Shown here: positions 54,273 through 63,236 of the stretch, one piece after another | Numbering within the stretch: position 1 is the first letter of the stretch | How the letters are laid out: every line of letters starts with the position of its first letter | Assembly: GCF_014174515.1 (NCBI RefSeq) | Contig: NZ_JACJUG010000027.1 | Coordinates: 1 to 64,000, forward strand | From: Mitsuaria sp. WAJ17 | GTDB lineage: Bacteria; Pseudomonadota; Gammaproteobacteria; Burkholderiales; Burkholderiaceae_C | Direction: 5' to 3' | Length of the DNA: 64,000 nucleotides | Made by a program: the position numbers and the translations under genes | Notes under the pieces: generated by a model | What the model was told of the DNA's origin: nothing | The model's input: the letters and a program-made list of their open reading frames with translations, nothing else | The model's database searches: none

Positions 54273-55235
54273 TCAGCGCGGCTCCGGCCAGCGCTGCGTG
54301 ACCCTGAAGCCACGCGCCCGCAGGGCCACCAGCAGGCTGTCCTCGCCCGTCATGTGCAGGGCGCCCACGGCCACAAGCAGGCGCTGGCCCTTGGCATGCA
54401 GCCGGTCTATGCCCTCGGCCATGCCGGGATTGCGGTCTGCGATGGTGCGCTTCAGCGAGGCGCGGTCAGCAGGCGTGTGGACGCAGTCGCACCATTGCGG
54501 ATAGGCCTCCAGGGTGGCCAGATCGCCCTGGTCCCAGGCTTCGGCCAGGAGGCGGGTCTGGCGGCGTACCTCGGGCGATTCCAGCTGGCGCAGGCCCTCG
54601 CGCACCTCCTCCAGCGCCTCCTGACGACTGGCCGGGATCAAGGCCTGCAGCTGCAGGGTGGGGGTCTCCAGTCCGGCCATCCTGAGCCCGCGCAGCTGCG
54701 CCTGGATCATCAGCCCCATCTCCTGGCCGAATTCGGCGCCCAGGCCCTCATCCCGGGCGCTCTGTACCACCAACTGACCCAGCTGCAGGACGGGGTGCAG
54801 GCGGGCATAGGGCGAGAGGTCCAGGCAGTAGCGCTGGGCCAGGGCCTGCATGCGGGACTGCAGCTCGGCGGGCAGCGCCAGCATGGGGCGGCCCGGGACG
54901 GGGGCGGCCATGGTCTGCATCACCTGGGGATCGCCGAGGTTCAGCTCCAGGGCCAGGGTGTCGCTGGCCGCCAAGGCCGCCTGCAGGCGGCGGCCCGGGA
55001 TCAGCCACTCCGGTCGGCCCAGGTGGATGCTGGCGTAGAGCCAGGCGCTGCGCCCGTCCTTCTCCAGCTGCCACAGCAGGCCGCGGTCGGGGGCGCTGGC
55101 GGGGGGCTGGGCCAGCAGGGCGGGATTGGGGGCCGGCAGCGCCGGCGGGCAGTCCTGGGCCTGCGCGCTGGCGGCCATCAGCAGGAAGAGGAAGACGGCG
55201 CCGCAGCGGCGCAGGCAAGGACGAATGAGCTTCAT
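54273..55235 (-). CDS. TraB/GumN family protein, exported
   Basis: A 320-residue protein with a signal peptide (ending ASAQAQ). TraB/GumN (PF01963) marks are WLYASIHLGRPEW, a family E residue in LALELNL, and the end VAVGALHMTGEDSLLVALRARGFRVTQRW. Members are predicted metalloproteases (related to Tiki) or of unknown role in envelope biology. The start overlaps the stop of the retropepsin-like gene (ATGA), so the two are translationally coupled. Confidence 0.92.
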   Translation of the reverse strand: MKLIRPCLRRCGAVFLFLLMAASAQAQDCPPALPAPNPALLAQPPASAPDRGLLWQLEKDGRSAWLYASIHLGRPEWLIPGRRLQAALAASDTLALELNLGDPQVMQTMAAPVPGRPMLALPAELQSRMQALAQRYCLDLSPYARLHPVLQLGQLVVQSARDEGLGAEFGQEMGLMIQAQLRGLRMAGLETPTLQLQALIPASRQEALEEVREGLRQLESPEVRRQTRLLAEAWDQGDLATLEAYPQWCDCVHTPADRASLKRTIADRNPGMAEGIDRLHAKGQRLLVAVGALHMTGEDSLLVALRARGFRVTQRWPEPR

Positions 55236-55711
55236 GGGCGCTCCACGGTGAATTCTCCTTCGTGCTGGCTGAACTTCAGCCGGCCCAGCACGTCCATGCC
55301 CAGCAGGGGGGCGTCCAGCGCCGGCAGTACGACCACGCGCAGGCGGGGGGCCTGCAGGCCGCCCTCCAGGCTCAGGTCCACCTCGGCCGAATAGCCCTCG
55401 ACCATGCCGCCAGCGGTGTTGCTGCGCAGAGACTCCAGCGGCCGCAGCCCCAGCTGCTCGGCCAGGGCGCGGGGCAGGGCTGTGGTGGTGGCGCCAGTGT
55501 CCACCAGGAAGACCGTGGCCTGCCCCGCCAGACGGCCGGGCCAGTGGAAGTGGCCGTCCGGGCCTCGCTGCAGGCGCAGCTCGCGATCGTTGAGGGTGAA
55601 GCGCGGGCGTTCGCGCTGGTGCTGCCAGGCCTGCACGGCCAGGAAGAGGGCGGTGAGGATCAGCAGCCAGATCGTCAGCAGCTTGAGGGTCGAGGGCAGT
55701 TCCTTGCTCAT
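55232..55711 (-). CDS. Retropepsin-like aspartic protease, membrane-anchored
   Basis: A 159-residue protein with one N-terminal helix (LLTIWLLILTALFLAVQAW) and a clan AA (TIGR02281-type) protease domain. The active site is VDTGATTTALP (D71-T72-G73), followed by the flap/hairpin GMVEGYSAEVDL and LLGMDVLGRLKF, the conserved second signature. Such proteins act as dimers in the periplasm. Coupled with the TraB/GumN gene. Start ATG 55711 gives the membrane anchor directly. Confidence 0.9.
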   Translation of the reverse strand: MSKELPSTLKLLTIWLLILTALFLAVQAWQHQRERPRFTLNDRELRLQRGPDGHFHWPGRLAGQATVFLVDTGATTTALPRALAEQLGLRPLESLRSNTAGGMVEGYSAEVDLSLEGGLQAPRLRVVVLPALDAPLLGMDVLGRLKFSQHEGEFTVERP

Positions 55712-55879
55712 GCGCCACACGATGCCACAGCTTTGAGGGACAGGCGGGCGTCGCATGCGCGCAAGTGGCCCCCGTCAGGCTCGCCAGGGCGCGGCGGCTT
55801 GGCTATTCTGGACAGCCATTGCAACAAGAAGTTGCATATCCGTGTCCTCCGGTATCCAAGATTGTCGGGAGATTCAAGG

Positions 55880-56287
55880 ATGTTGACCGCCACCGCCGCT
55901 CCTGTGGACACCCGGCCGACGGCCTGGACGATCCACGTCCGTGACCTGGGCCAGGCCCGCGCCTTCTATGGCGAGTTGCTGGGCTGCCGGGAGTCGGCGC
56001 CTGCTGACCGGGCGCTGTCCTTCGACTTCTTCGGCACCCGCCTGGCCGTGTGGATGGATGAGTCCTGCGCGCCCGAGCCTGGGCCCGCTGCGCTGGACGT
56101 CTGCCTCGCGCTGCCGCAGTGGCGCAATCTGGCCCAGCGCCTCATGGCCGCTGGCACGCGCTTCGAGGTGCCGCCGCACTGCCATCACGAAGGCCGGGTC
56201 GATGAGTGCTGGACCCTGTCCATCCGCGACCCCAGCGGCAATGCGCTGGCGATCCGCGCCAGCGGCGCGGCCCCTCGCTGGCATTGA
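55880..56287 (+). CDS. VOC family protein
   Basis: A 135-residue vicinal-oxygen-chelate protein: WTIHVRDLGQARAFYGELLGCRESAPADRALSFDFFGTRLAVWM, with the later LRDPSGNALAIR-type end (LSIRDPSGNALAIRAS). It resembles uncharacterised VOC proteins annotated as glyoxalase/dioxygenase. Start ATG 55880 is preceded by GGGAG at about 55868. Confidence 0.85.
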   Translation: MLTATAAPVDTRPTAWTIHVRDLGQARAFYGELLGCRESAPADRALSFDFFGTRLAVWMDESCAPEPGPAALDVCLALPQWRNLAQRLMAAGTRFEVPPHCHHEGRVDECWTLSIRDPSGNALAIRASGAAPRWH

Positions 56288-56307
56288 GCTGCGCGGCGCG
56301 ATGAAGA

Positions 56308-56329
56308 AGGCCTCCACAAAGGGAGGCCT
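56308..56329. terminator. Intrinsic-terminator-like hairpin, bidirectional
   Basis: Perfect eight-base arms AGGCCTCC/GGAGGCCT around ACAAAG, between the convergent VOC and infA genes. Confidence 0.75.
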
Positions 56330-56364
56330 GTTGCACTGCCCCAGGGCCGGGGCCGGGACGCCGA

Positions 56365-56625
56365 TCAGTAGCGGCGGCGGGGCGCGGCGCCCATGGGGCC
56401 GCGAGTTTCCAGGTGACGGAAGGTGATGCGGCCCTTGTTGAGGTCGTAGGGCGAGAGTTCCAGCGAGACCTGGTCGCCGGCCAGGATGCGGATGTTGTGG
56501 CGGCGCATCTTGCCACCGGTGTAGGCCACCAGCGTGTGCCCGTTCTCCAGGGTCACGCGAAAGCGCGAATCCGGCAGCACTTCATCGACCTTGCCGCGCA
56601 TCTCGATCAGTTCTTCTTTGGCCAT
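56365..56625 (-). CDS. infA: Translation initiation factor IF-1
   Basis: An 86-residue S1-fold protein, MAKEELIEMRGKVDEVLPDSRFRVTLENGHTLVAYTGGKMRRHNIRILAGDQVSLELSPYDLNKGRITFR, that binds the ribosomal A site during initiation. The core matches IF-1, and the extra C-terminal HLETRGPMGAAPRRRY tail is the mark of the second, longer IF-1 found in betaproteobacteria. The start is ATG 56625. The gene stands alone outside any ribosomal operon. Confidence 0.95.
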   Translation of the reverse strand: MAKEELIEMRGKVDEVLPDSRFRVTLENGHTLVAYTGGKMRRHNIRILAGDQVSLELSPYDLNKGRITFRHLETRGPMGAAPRRRY

Positions 56626-57157
56626 GGATCTGTCCTTTGTTGAATCGTTGGGGGTCAACGCCGCCGGCCTGGCGCAGCCGCCGCACCGCATGCGGCGGTC
56701 GCAGGGGCGCGGGGGCCATCAGCTGACGGGTGCCGGAGCGTCGGAGGCCGAACGCGCGGGCGGAGGCATTTCAGGGACACACGGGCGGTGCCACCGACCG
56801 TATGCGTTGCGGGTGTGCAGTTCAGGATTCCGCACTGGACATGCCGGCCACGCCGGGGTCCGGAATCGTTGAGCCAGACGAGCTTGCCTGGTGTCGCGGG
56901 CGTCCCCCGGGAAGGACGGCTGCTGGCCGTGGCGTCCGCCGGGCCGCGCAGGGCGGGGAGGGGCGCACAGAATGCTGCAGAGGAAAGCGAGACGGCAGCA
57001 ATGGGGTGGAGTTTAACAGCCGCCGTTGCTGCCAGGCCTACGGCCACCGCCGCTCATGCCAAATACGGCCGACTCGGGCCGCTGCAAGGGGTCTTTGTCG
57101 TGGGCTCGGGCTCGGTCATGGGCCGGCGCCGGGGGGGGCGTGCGCCCTCCAACGGGT
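56626..57157. other. 532-base non-coding region upstream of infA
   Basis: No credible gene. A perfect hairpin with eight-base arms CCGCCGCA/TGCGGCGG lies at 56688-56708 in the infA leader. TTAAACT near 57018 (minus strand) could be a -10 element, which would give a leader of about 390 bases. Structured or regulatory RNA is possible but not shown. Confidence 0.4.
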
Positions 57158-57508
57158 TCAGCGCCTGCCGCCCGTCCGCGCCAGGGCCTGCTCGCGCCGA
57201 GCCAGGTACAGCGGGAGGGCGAAAGCCAGCCCGACGCAGAAGCACAGCATCACATAGAGCCAGGGCCGCCGGACCCCCGTGCGGCGGGCATCCACCCACG
57301 CGAACAGCGAAAAGGCCAGGGCGCTGATGTAGAGGTCGATGGTGAAGGCCGTGGTCAGCGGCGTGAGCAGGGCCGCACCGAAGAAGGCCGCGGGCGCCAG
57401 GCTGCCGCCCTGCAGCAGGTACTGCAGGTTGAAGGGCCAGGTGGCCAGTAGGCCGAGCAGGGCGAGGGCGTCGCAGGCCAGGGCCAGGGGAGGGTAGGTG
57501 GCAGGCAT
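57158..57508 (-). CDS. DUF2834 membrane protein
   Basis: A 116-residue protein with three or four helices, resembling DUF2834: FNLQYLLQGGSLAPAAFFGAALLTPLTTAFTIDLYISALAFSLFAWVDARRTGVRRPWLYVMLCFCVGLAFALPLYLARRE. The TTAFTIDLYISALAFSLF segment and end are the family signature. Function unknown. Start ATG 57508. Confidence 0.85.
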   Translation of the reverse strand: MPATYPPLALACDALALLGLLATWPFNLQYLLQGGSLAPAAFFGAALLTPLTTAFTIDLYISALAFSLFAWVDARRTGVRRPWLYVMLCFCVGLAFALPLYLARREQALARTGGRR

Positions 57509-57589
57509 GGGGCAGTTGCTGTGGCGCTGATCCTGGATGCTAGCACTCGCGCCGCTTGGGCGGCCGGCCATGGCAGGATGGCCGACTGC

Positions 57590-59050
57590 TCAGGCCTGCG
57601 GCGGCTCGCCGTCGCCCAGCTCGCCCTTGAGCCGCCAGGCCAGGCCCGCAAGTCCCAGCACGCTGAGACCCAGCACGGCCCACAGGCCCCAGCGCTTGCG
57701 GGTGGCAGGGTCCTCCCAGGCGGGGGGGGCTGCCGGCGCGGGCTGGACCTGGGCCGCACCGGGCCGGGCCTCTGGCAGCTGGTACTCGCTGCCCGGCTGG
57801 TAGCCTGGCATCAGGGTCTGCAGGGCCAGGTGACCGGGCCCCGGCGCTGGGGATCCCAGCTTCAGGCGCAGTCCCGCCAGCAGGACCGGGTCCGCCGGCA
57901 GCAGGCTGACCAGCTGCGGCGGGCGCCACAGCCATTGAAGGCTCAGCGCCCCCTGGGCCAGCGCGGCCGGCACCGGTCCTTCCGCCACCAGGCGCCACTG
58001 CCGGGCCGCGGAGGCCTGGACGGGCTCGGCGGGCGACTGCCCCTCCACGCCTCCTCGCTGCATGCGCCAGGCGACGAAGCGCTGCACCGGCAGCCAGGCC
58101 TGACCTTCCTGCTGGCGCTGCTCCAGGCGCAGGCTCAGCAGCTGGTTGAGGGCCGGCAGCTGCACCCGCAGGGCCTCCGGGCGCAGCGCAAGGGGCAGGT
58201 CCAGTCGCCATCGCGGCGGCTCGCTGGTCTGCCTCGCCTCGGGCTGCCAAGACAGGCTCTCGATGGCCAGGCCCGGGCGCTGCCGGCTTTCGATGCCCAG
58301 GGTGACCGCGCGCAGCGCGACCTGCGTGTCGAATTGCAGGCGCAGATAGGGCGGCAGGGCCTGGTCCAGGGGCCAGTCGATGCGCCGGAGCTTCAGGGCA
58401 GGCGCCGGGGCCGCAGCGGGCAGGTCCAGCAGCTGGGCGCTGCGCAGGGGCCGCCAATGCTGGGCGTCGTCGCTGGCTTGCAGCTGCACGGTCAAGGCCT
58501 GACCCCCGGATGGGGTCGGCCAGTCCAGCTGCAGGTCCAGCGGGCGCTCGGCGGGATCGCGCAGGGCGGACAGGTCCAGCAGCCAGCGCACGCTGCCCGC
58601 GGCGTGCGCACGTGGCTGGGCCTGGGCAGGGACCTGCACGCGGCGGATGCGGCCCTGCGGGTCCAACTCGATGTCCAGGGAGCGGCTGGCGTCCGGGGCC
58701 TGAGTCTCGTCCGGCCAGGCCCACAGCGGCACGTTCAGCTCGCGCCGGGACTGTGCATCGGGGGGCTGCCCGGCCCAGGCGCTGGGCAAGACCTGACCCT
58801 GTGCGTCCAGCACCTGCACGGATTCCAGCCGGGCGTCTCGGGCGGCGCTCAGCAGCGTCCACGGTAGTGCCAGGCGCTGCAGGCCGCCGCCGGCCTGGGC
58901 TTGCAGCGGCGCCCAGACGGTGGCCGGCGCCGGGGCGGCCTGGCTGGCGGCGGGCGGCGCGGCACCGGCCGCATTGACGCGAAAGCCGAAAACCAGGCAG
59001 GCGGCAAGGGCCAGGCCGCTCAGGCCGGGCAGACGGCGCAAGGGCTTCAT
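57590..59050 (-). CDS. DUF3999 envelope protein
   Basis: A 486-residue exported protein of the DUF3999 family. A signal peptide (LSGLALAACLVFGFRVNAAGA) precedes a large beta-rich periplasmic region; a single helix near residues 448-467 (RWGLWAVLGLSVLGLAGLAWRL) anchors the C-terminus with a short cytoplasmic tail. The start overlaps the DUF2339 stop by four bases. DUF3999 genes follow DUF2339 genes in many proteobacteria, so the two probably form one envelope complex. The 14-base repeat encodes residues G-Q-V-L-P near residue 85. Confidence 0.88.
   Translation of the reverse strand: MKPLRRLPGLSGLALAACLVFGFRVNAAGAAPPAASQAAPAPATVWAPLQAQAGGGLQRLALPWTLLSAARDARLESVQVLDAQGQVLPSAWAGQPPDAQSRRELNVPLWAWPDETQAPDASRSLDIELDPQGRIRRVQVPAQAQPRAHAAGSVRWLLDLSALRDPAERPLDLQLDWPTPSGGQALTVQLQASDDAQHWRPLRSAQLLDLPAAAPAPALKLRRIDWPLDQALPPYLRLQFDTQVALRAVTLGIESRQRPGLAIESLSWQPEARQTSEPPRWRLDLPLALRPEALRVQLPALNQLLSLRLEQRQQEGQAWLPVQRFVAWRMQRGGVEGQSPAEPVQASAARQWRLVAEGPVPAALAQGALSLQWLWRPPQLVSLLPADPVLLAGLRLKLGSPAPGPGHLALQTLMPGYQPGSEYQLPEARPGAAQVQPAPAAPPAWEDPATRKRWGLWAVLGLSVLGLAGLAWRLKGELGDGEPPQA
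58786..58799 (-). repeat. 14-base repeat, copy 7
   Basis: Exact word inside the DUF3999 gene, sense frame G-Q-V-L-P. Confidence 0.85.
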
Positions 59051-61968
59051 GCGCCGGCCTTTGCATCGACGCCGCCGGCGGCCGGCGGCAGAGGGGCGAC
59101 GTAGCCGATCACCAGCATCAGCAGGCCCACCACCAGGAAGCTGGCGATGCGCATGAGGCTGTTGAGCATGGCGAGGTCCAGCAGGAAGAGCTTGAGCACC
59201 ACCACACCCAGCAGGCCGGCGCCCACCATCCAGGCGCCGCGGGCCAGGCGCGCAGGCGCCCGGCGGGTGGCCCAGCCCATGGTGGCCAGCGCGCTGAGCG
59301 TCCATAGCAGGCTCAGTCCGGTCTGCACCAGGCTGCTGCCCAAGGCGCCGTCCAGCCAGAGGGGCGTGCCGGCCCACTGGTGCAGGGTGCGCACCAGCAG
59401 GCTGTTGAGCCAGAAGAAGGCCAGGGCTACACCCCCGCGAAGCCAGGCGCTGCCCAGGCGGCCCTCGGGCTCGCCCCGGCCAAGGCGCAGGGCATACAGA
59501 AGGGCCAGGCCGTGAGCGAGGTCCAGCGGGTTGAGCAGGGGCAGCGAAGGCAGGGGATCCATGCGACCGTTGCCCACGCCATTGGCCAGCAGGCTCCAGC
59601 CCGCCAGCACGGCCAGCCAGGGTCGCAGCACCGTCTGTCGCAGCCAGTCCCGATGGTGTCGCACCGGCCAGCGTGGCGCCAGGCGCGGGCTCATCAGGGC
59701 CAGGGCGATCAGGGTGGGCAGCAGCATCAGGGCCGCGGGCGTCCAGGCTTCATGGCGGCCGATGTAGGCCACGGCCAGGGCATACGGCAGGGCGCCGGCG
59801 TGCAGCAGCAGGTGCCAGCTGCCCAGGGTCAGCAGGAGCTGGCGGCTGGCGGGCGGCGGAGCCTGGGCGTCGAGGTCCTGGCGCCGCAGCAGCCACCCCG
59901 TGGCGAGGAGGCCCAGCAGGGCAATGTCCAGCCCGCCCTGGCGCAGCAGCAGGGTCTCGGCGCTGCCGACGATACGGGTCAGCGCCAGCAGCAGCGCGCC
60001 GATGCCCAGGAGCAGGCCCAGTCCCGCCAGCCCCTGTGCCGCCAGGCCCAGGGCCGGCCAACGCAAGCGCCGGCGCAGGCCCTCCCCTGCCACGGCCAGC
60101 AGGGCGCTCCAGCCGGCGGCCAGCAGCGCTTCTCGATAGCGGGCCTGGTCCCACTGGCCCAGCTCGGCCATGCCGCCGGCCCACAGCTGAAGCAGGGCGC
60201 CGGCCAGCAGCATCCAGGACATCACCGGCTCGGCGAAGGCCTGGGCCATGGCGCTGTCGCGCGGCTGGCGCTGCAGCGTGTGGCTGCTGAACATCAGGGC
60301 CAGCACCAGGAGGCCGAGACCCAGCCAGGCGCTGTTCAGGAAGAGCCACCCGCCTGGCGCGCCAGGCAGGCCGGCCTGATGGCTCCAGTAGGCCAGGCAG
60401 GCCAGGGCCTGCAGCAGCAGGCCCATCGCAGCGGCCCAGCGGCGCTGCTGGCGCAAGGCGATCCACAGCACGCCGGCCCCCTGCAGCGCCCAGGCAGCGC
60501 TGGTCCAACGCGCATCCAGCGCCAGGGGCGTGACCAGGGCCAGGAAGGCCAGGCCCAATGCCAGCGTGCTTTCCACCAGCAGCAGCACGCGGCTGCCGGC
60601 GCGGCGCAGCAGGGCGCGGCCCAGCACCAGGTAGAGGCCGGACAGCACGGCCGCGCTGAAGGCCAGGGCCAGGGGCTGCTGGCGCAGCAGCGCCGCCTGC
60701 AGGCCGAAGGCGGCGATGGGCGTGCCGAAGACCAGGCTGCCATCGACTAGGGCCAGGTCTTGCCTTGGCGGGCTGCGCTCGATCATGTGCAGGGTGTACT
60801 GCACGCCGATGTAGAGGTACAGCAGGAAGTGGGCGATCAGGAAGGGCTCGGTGCTCGCGAAGAGCTCGGGCCGGTAGGCGCTGAAGCCCCAGGCCGAGGC
60901 GATGCCCAGGGTGAAGGCGAAGCCCTCCAGGTGCAGCAGCGTCCAGGGCTTGCGCCGCGCGATGACCGCGATGGAGACGTTCAGCAGCAGGTAGTAGCTC
61001 AGCAGCGCCACATGGCTACCTTGGCCGGTGGACACCAGCACCGGGGCCAGGAAGGCGCCGCCGAAGCCCAGGGCTGCCAGGGGCAGGGCGTCCTGCTTCA
61101 AGGCCAGGGCGGTGATGGCGGCGCAGAGCAGGGCCATCAGGCCAAAGCTCAGGCCGGCGGGCATCAGGCCGTAGAGCCGGAAGGCCGCGAACAGGCTCAT
61201 GTAGGCGATACCCACGCCCGCCCCCTGCAGGCTGAGGCCGTAGCCGCGGCGCTGGGGCGTGAGGCGCAGACCCAGCGCCGTCAGGCCCAGGCCGCCCAGG
61301 GCGCTGCCGGCCAGGCGCCAGGGCAGCGGGATGACTGCATGCTCGGCGGCATAGCGCAGCAGCAGGCCTACGCCCACAAGCAGCACCAGCACACCCACGC
61401 GCACGATGGTGTTGCCGCCGCGGAACCAGGCCAGCACGCTGGCGCCCAGGCTGCTGGTGACGGCCAGGCTGCGTTCGTCAGGCTCCAGGTCGGCAGGCCG
61501 GGCGGACGCGGGGGGCGGGGTGTGCGCTGTCGTCTTGAGCGGCGCTGCTGCCGGCGGGGTCTCGGGGAGCTCGGACAGGGGCGCTGCGCGGTCCTCGTCG
61601 TTCAGGGAGACGACGGGCGTGGGCTGCGCGTCTGGCGGGGCGAGCACTGCGGCGAACTGCCGCACCGTGGCCTCGGCCAGGGCGGCCGGGGGTGCAGCCC
61701 TGGCGGCGGGGGACATGCCGGCGGCTGAGGGACTGGTGGCTGGCCTGGCGGCGGCCGTTGCCGCCGGCGCCGTGCCGCCGACCAGGGTGACGAGCTGCTG
61801 CTGCACCTGCGCCAACTGCCCCTGCAGCTGGCTCACACGGCGATGCAGATGGGCCGCCACGCCGCCCATCACGGCGCCCAGGGCCAGGAAGCCGCCCTCG
61901 CGCCAGCCGAACCAGTCGCCCAGGATCCAGGCCATGAACAGGCCCAGCACCGGTCCCAGCACACGCAT
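59047..61968 (-). CDS. DUF2339 polytopic membrane protein
   Basis: A 973-residue membrane protein. After a first helix and a short coiled coil (HRRVSQLQGQLAQVQQQLVTLVG), there is a Pro/Ala-rich soluble linker (about 65-185). About 25 hydrophobic helices follow (e.g. VRVGVLVLLVGVGLLLRYAAEHAVIPLPWRLAGSALGG). This is the DUF2339 (PF10101) family, unknown in function and thought to act in the cell envelope. It is coupled to the DUF3999 gene. Start ATG 61968. Confidence 0.9.
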   Translation of the reverse strand: MRVLGPVLGLFMAWILGDWFGWREGGFLALGAVMGGVAAHLHRRVSQLQGQLAQVQQQLVTLVGGTAPAATAAARPATSPSAAGMSPAARAAPPAALAEATVRQFAAVLAPPDAQPTPVVSLNDEDRAAPLSELPETPPAAAPLKTTAHTPPPASARPADLEPDERSLAVTSSLGASVLAWFRGGNTIVRVGVLVLLVGVGLLLRYAAEHAVIPLPWRLAGSALGGLGLTALGLRLTPQRRGYGLSLQGAGVGIAYMSLFAAFRLYGLMPAGLSFGLMALLCAAITALALKQDALPLAALGFGGAFLAPVLVSTGQGSHVALLSYYLLLNVSIAVIARRKPWTLLHLEGFAFTLGIASAWGFSAYRPELFASTEPFLIAHFLLYLYIGVQYTLHMIERSPPRQDLALVDGSLVFGTPIAAFGLQAALLRQQPLALAFSAAVLSGLYLVLGRALLRRAGSRVLLLVESTLALGLAFLALVTPLALDARWTSAAWALQGAGVLWIALRQQRRWAAAMGLLLQALACLAYWSHQAGLPGAPGGWLFLNSAWLGLGLLVLALMFSSHTLQRQPRDSAMAQAFAEPVMSWMLLAGALLQLWAGGMAELGQWDQARYREALLAAGWSALLAVAGEGLRRRLRWPALGLAAQGLAGLGLLLGIGALLLALTRIVGSAETLLLRQGGLDIALLGLLATGWLLRRQDLDAQAPPPASRQLLLTLGSWHLLLHAGALPYALAVAYIGRHEAWTPAALMLLPTLIALALMSPRLAPRWPVRHHRDWLRQTVLRPWLAVLAGWSLLANGVGNGRMDPLPSLPLLNPLDLAHGLALLYALRLGRGEPEGRLGSAWLRGGVALAFFWLNSLLVRTLHQWAGTPLWLDGALGSSLVQTGLSLLWTLSALATMGWATRRAPARLARGAWMVGAGLLGVVVLKLFLLDLAMLNSLMRIASFLVVGLLMLVIGYVAPLPPAAGGVDAKAGA

Positions 61969-62052
61969 GCCACCCTCCTTGCTCCGCGGAGCTCTTGTCC
62001 TGCCGCTGCGGCGCGGCGTCTGCGGCGGATTGTGGCAGGGCGCAGGAGGGCC

Positions 62053-62394
62053 TCAGCCCCCCCGCTGGGGGTGGGGCGCTGTGCCGCTCGGCAGGGCCAG
62101 GCGGCCGTCGCCATAGGACCTGAGCACCTGCGCCACATGAACCTGGTAGCCCTGCAGCCAGCGGGCCTGCAGCCGCTTGGCCTCCAGGTGGGCCGGGTGA
62201 TGCATCAGGGCCTGCAGCGCCTCCAGGGACTCCCAGTAGTAAACATTGCAGACCAGGCCCCGTTCGGCGTTGTCCCAGCTGTCCTCGCCCAGATAGCCGG
62301 GGAGGGCGCGTGCGGCGTCGGCGATCGTGGCATCAAGGGCATGGAACTCGGCATCCCAGTCGCCCTTGGCGAAGATGAAGGTGGCGGTGTACAT
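62053..62394 (-). CDS. ABM-like small protein (antibiotic biosynthesis monooxygenase fold)
   Basis: A 113-residue protein: MYTATFIFAKGDWDAEFHALDATIADAARALPGYLGEDSWDNAERGLVCNVYYWESLEALQALMHHPAHLEAKRLQARWLQGYQVHVAQVL. The pattern of a first beta strand, a central G-Y-L-G-E-D, a Y-Y-W-E-S strand-turn and the H-P-x-H-L-E-A-K helix is that of ABM proteins in the quinol-monooxygenase/YdhR-like group. Function unknown. Start ATG 62394. Confidence 0.85.
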   Translation of the reverse strand: MYTATFIFAKGDWDAEFHALDATIADAARALPGYLGEDSWDNAERGLVCNVYYWESLEALQALMHHPAHLEAKRLQARWLQGYQVHVAQVLRSYGDGRLALPSGTAPHPQRGG

Positions 62395-62526
62395 GAGGGG
62401 ATTGGGGGCGAAAGGATGAACGACCAGGAGCGCGCTGTGGCAGGCATGACCGGCAGGACAGGCCGCCGCGGCGGGTTCGTGAGTATGCGGGCCCTGCCCA
62501 CTGACAAGGCCCTGGCCATGACCGGA

Positions 62527-62784
62527 ATGAAGCTGCAGCATGCGACTCGTGCGACTTGCGCACGGGCTGCACTCCTGCTCGGCGCCTGCGCCAGCCCGCC
62601 CGAGCCTCTCGTCGAGCCGCAGCAGGACCTCAAGGCGCTGGCCCGCGCCTATGTGGAGGCCCTGGAGATGGACGACAGCCCCCGCCTCGTACGTATGACG
62701 CCGGCCCTGTCGGCCAACTGGGCGAAGGGGCACTGGCTGCTGACCTCCTCGCAGATCACGCCGGTGCCGCCCAGGAAGCCCTGA
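62527..62784 (+). CDS. Small probable lipoprotein
   Basis: An 85-residue open frame with a lipoprotein-like start: MKLQHATRATCARAALLLGAC (lipobox LGAC, Cys 21), then a short helical domain with DLKALARAYVEALEMDDSPRLVRMTPALSANWAKGHWLLTSSQI. The base bias fits coding. ATG 62518 is an alternative. No family recognised. Confidence 0.55.
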   Translation: MKLQHATRATCARAALLLGACASPPEPLVEPQQDLKALARAYVEALEMDDSPRLVRMTPALSANWAKGHWLLTSSQITPVPPRKP

Positions 62785-62786
62785 GC

Positions 62787-63179
62787 TCAGCGCCCGTTGG
62801 CCTCCAGCCACAGCAGCAGCGCGATGGCCGAGAAGACCAGCCAGGACAGATGCCTGCCTCTTGTGAAGTACAAGGGAAAGAGGGCCGAGAGCGCGGCGAT
62901 GCCACTGAAGATCTGCAGCATCAGGCGAGTCTCCAGCGGCCCACGCGCGGCCAGGATCAGCAGCACGGCCAGGCCCCACCACACCAGGGTCAGCAGGTGC
63001 CAGACGAAGCGCAGCGTGCCGGTCGTGAAGGCCGTGCTGCCCAGCAGCGCGGGCAGGTTCTCGCGCTTGAAGAGCCGGCGCAGCAGATAGCGTTCGCCCA
63101 GCCAGGAATGGGCCAGGCCGGTGAGGAAGACCAGCAGGGCGGCGAGTGTCAGCAGCATGGGCAGCAAGCCTAAGGCCAA
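62787..63179 (-). CDS. Small four-helix membrane protein
   Basis: A 130-residue protein with four hydrophobic segments (LPMLLTLAALLVFLTGLAHSWLGERYLLRRLF; STAFTTGTLRFVWHLLTLVWWGLAVLLILAA; LMLQIFSGIAALSALFPLYFTRG; LSWLVFSAIALLLWLEANGR). Comparable proteins are uncharacterised. Start 63179; a Met at 63158 is possible. Confidence 0.75.
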   Translation of the reverse strand: MALGLLPMLLTLAALLVFLTGLAHSWLGERYLLRRLFKRENLPALLGSTAFTTGTLRFVWHLLTLVWWGLAVLLILAARGPLETRLMLQIFSGIAALSALFPLYFTRGRHLSWLVFSAIALLLWLEANGR

Positions 63180-63236
63180 AGCGGGCCCCGGCCACCGGGC
63201 CGCACGCCCGGGCGTGCGCTGGGCGCGCAGCGGCCT

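Noticed and set aside
58491..58506. Further copy of the 14-base word in the DUF3999 gene (TCAAGGCCTGACCCC)
   Set aside because: Two mismatches to the exact word; could be chance given the base composition.
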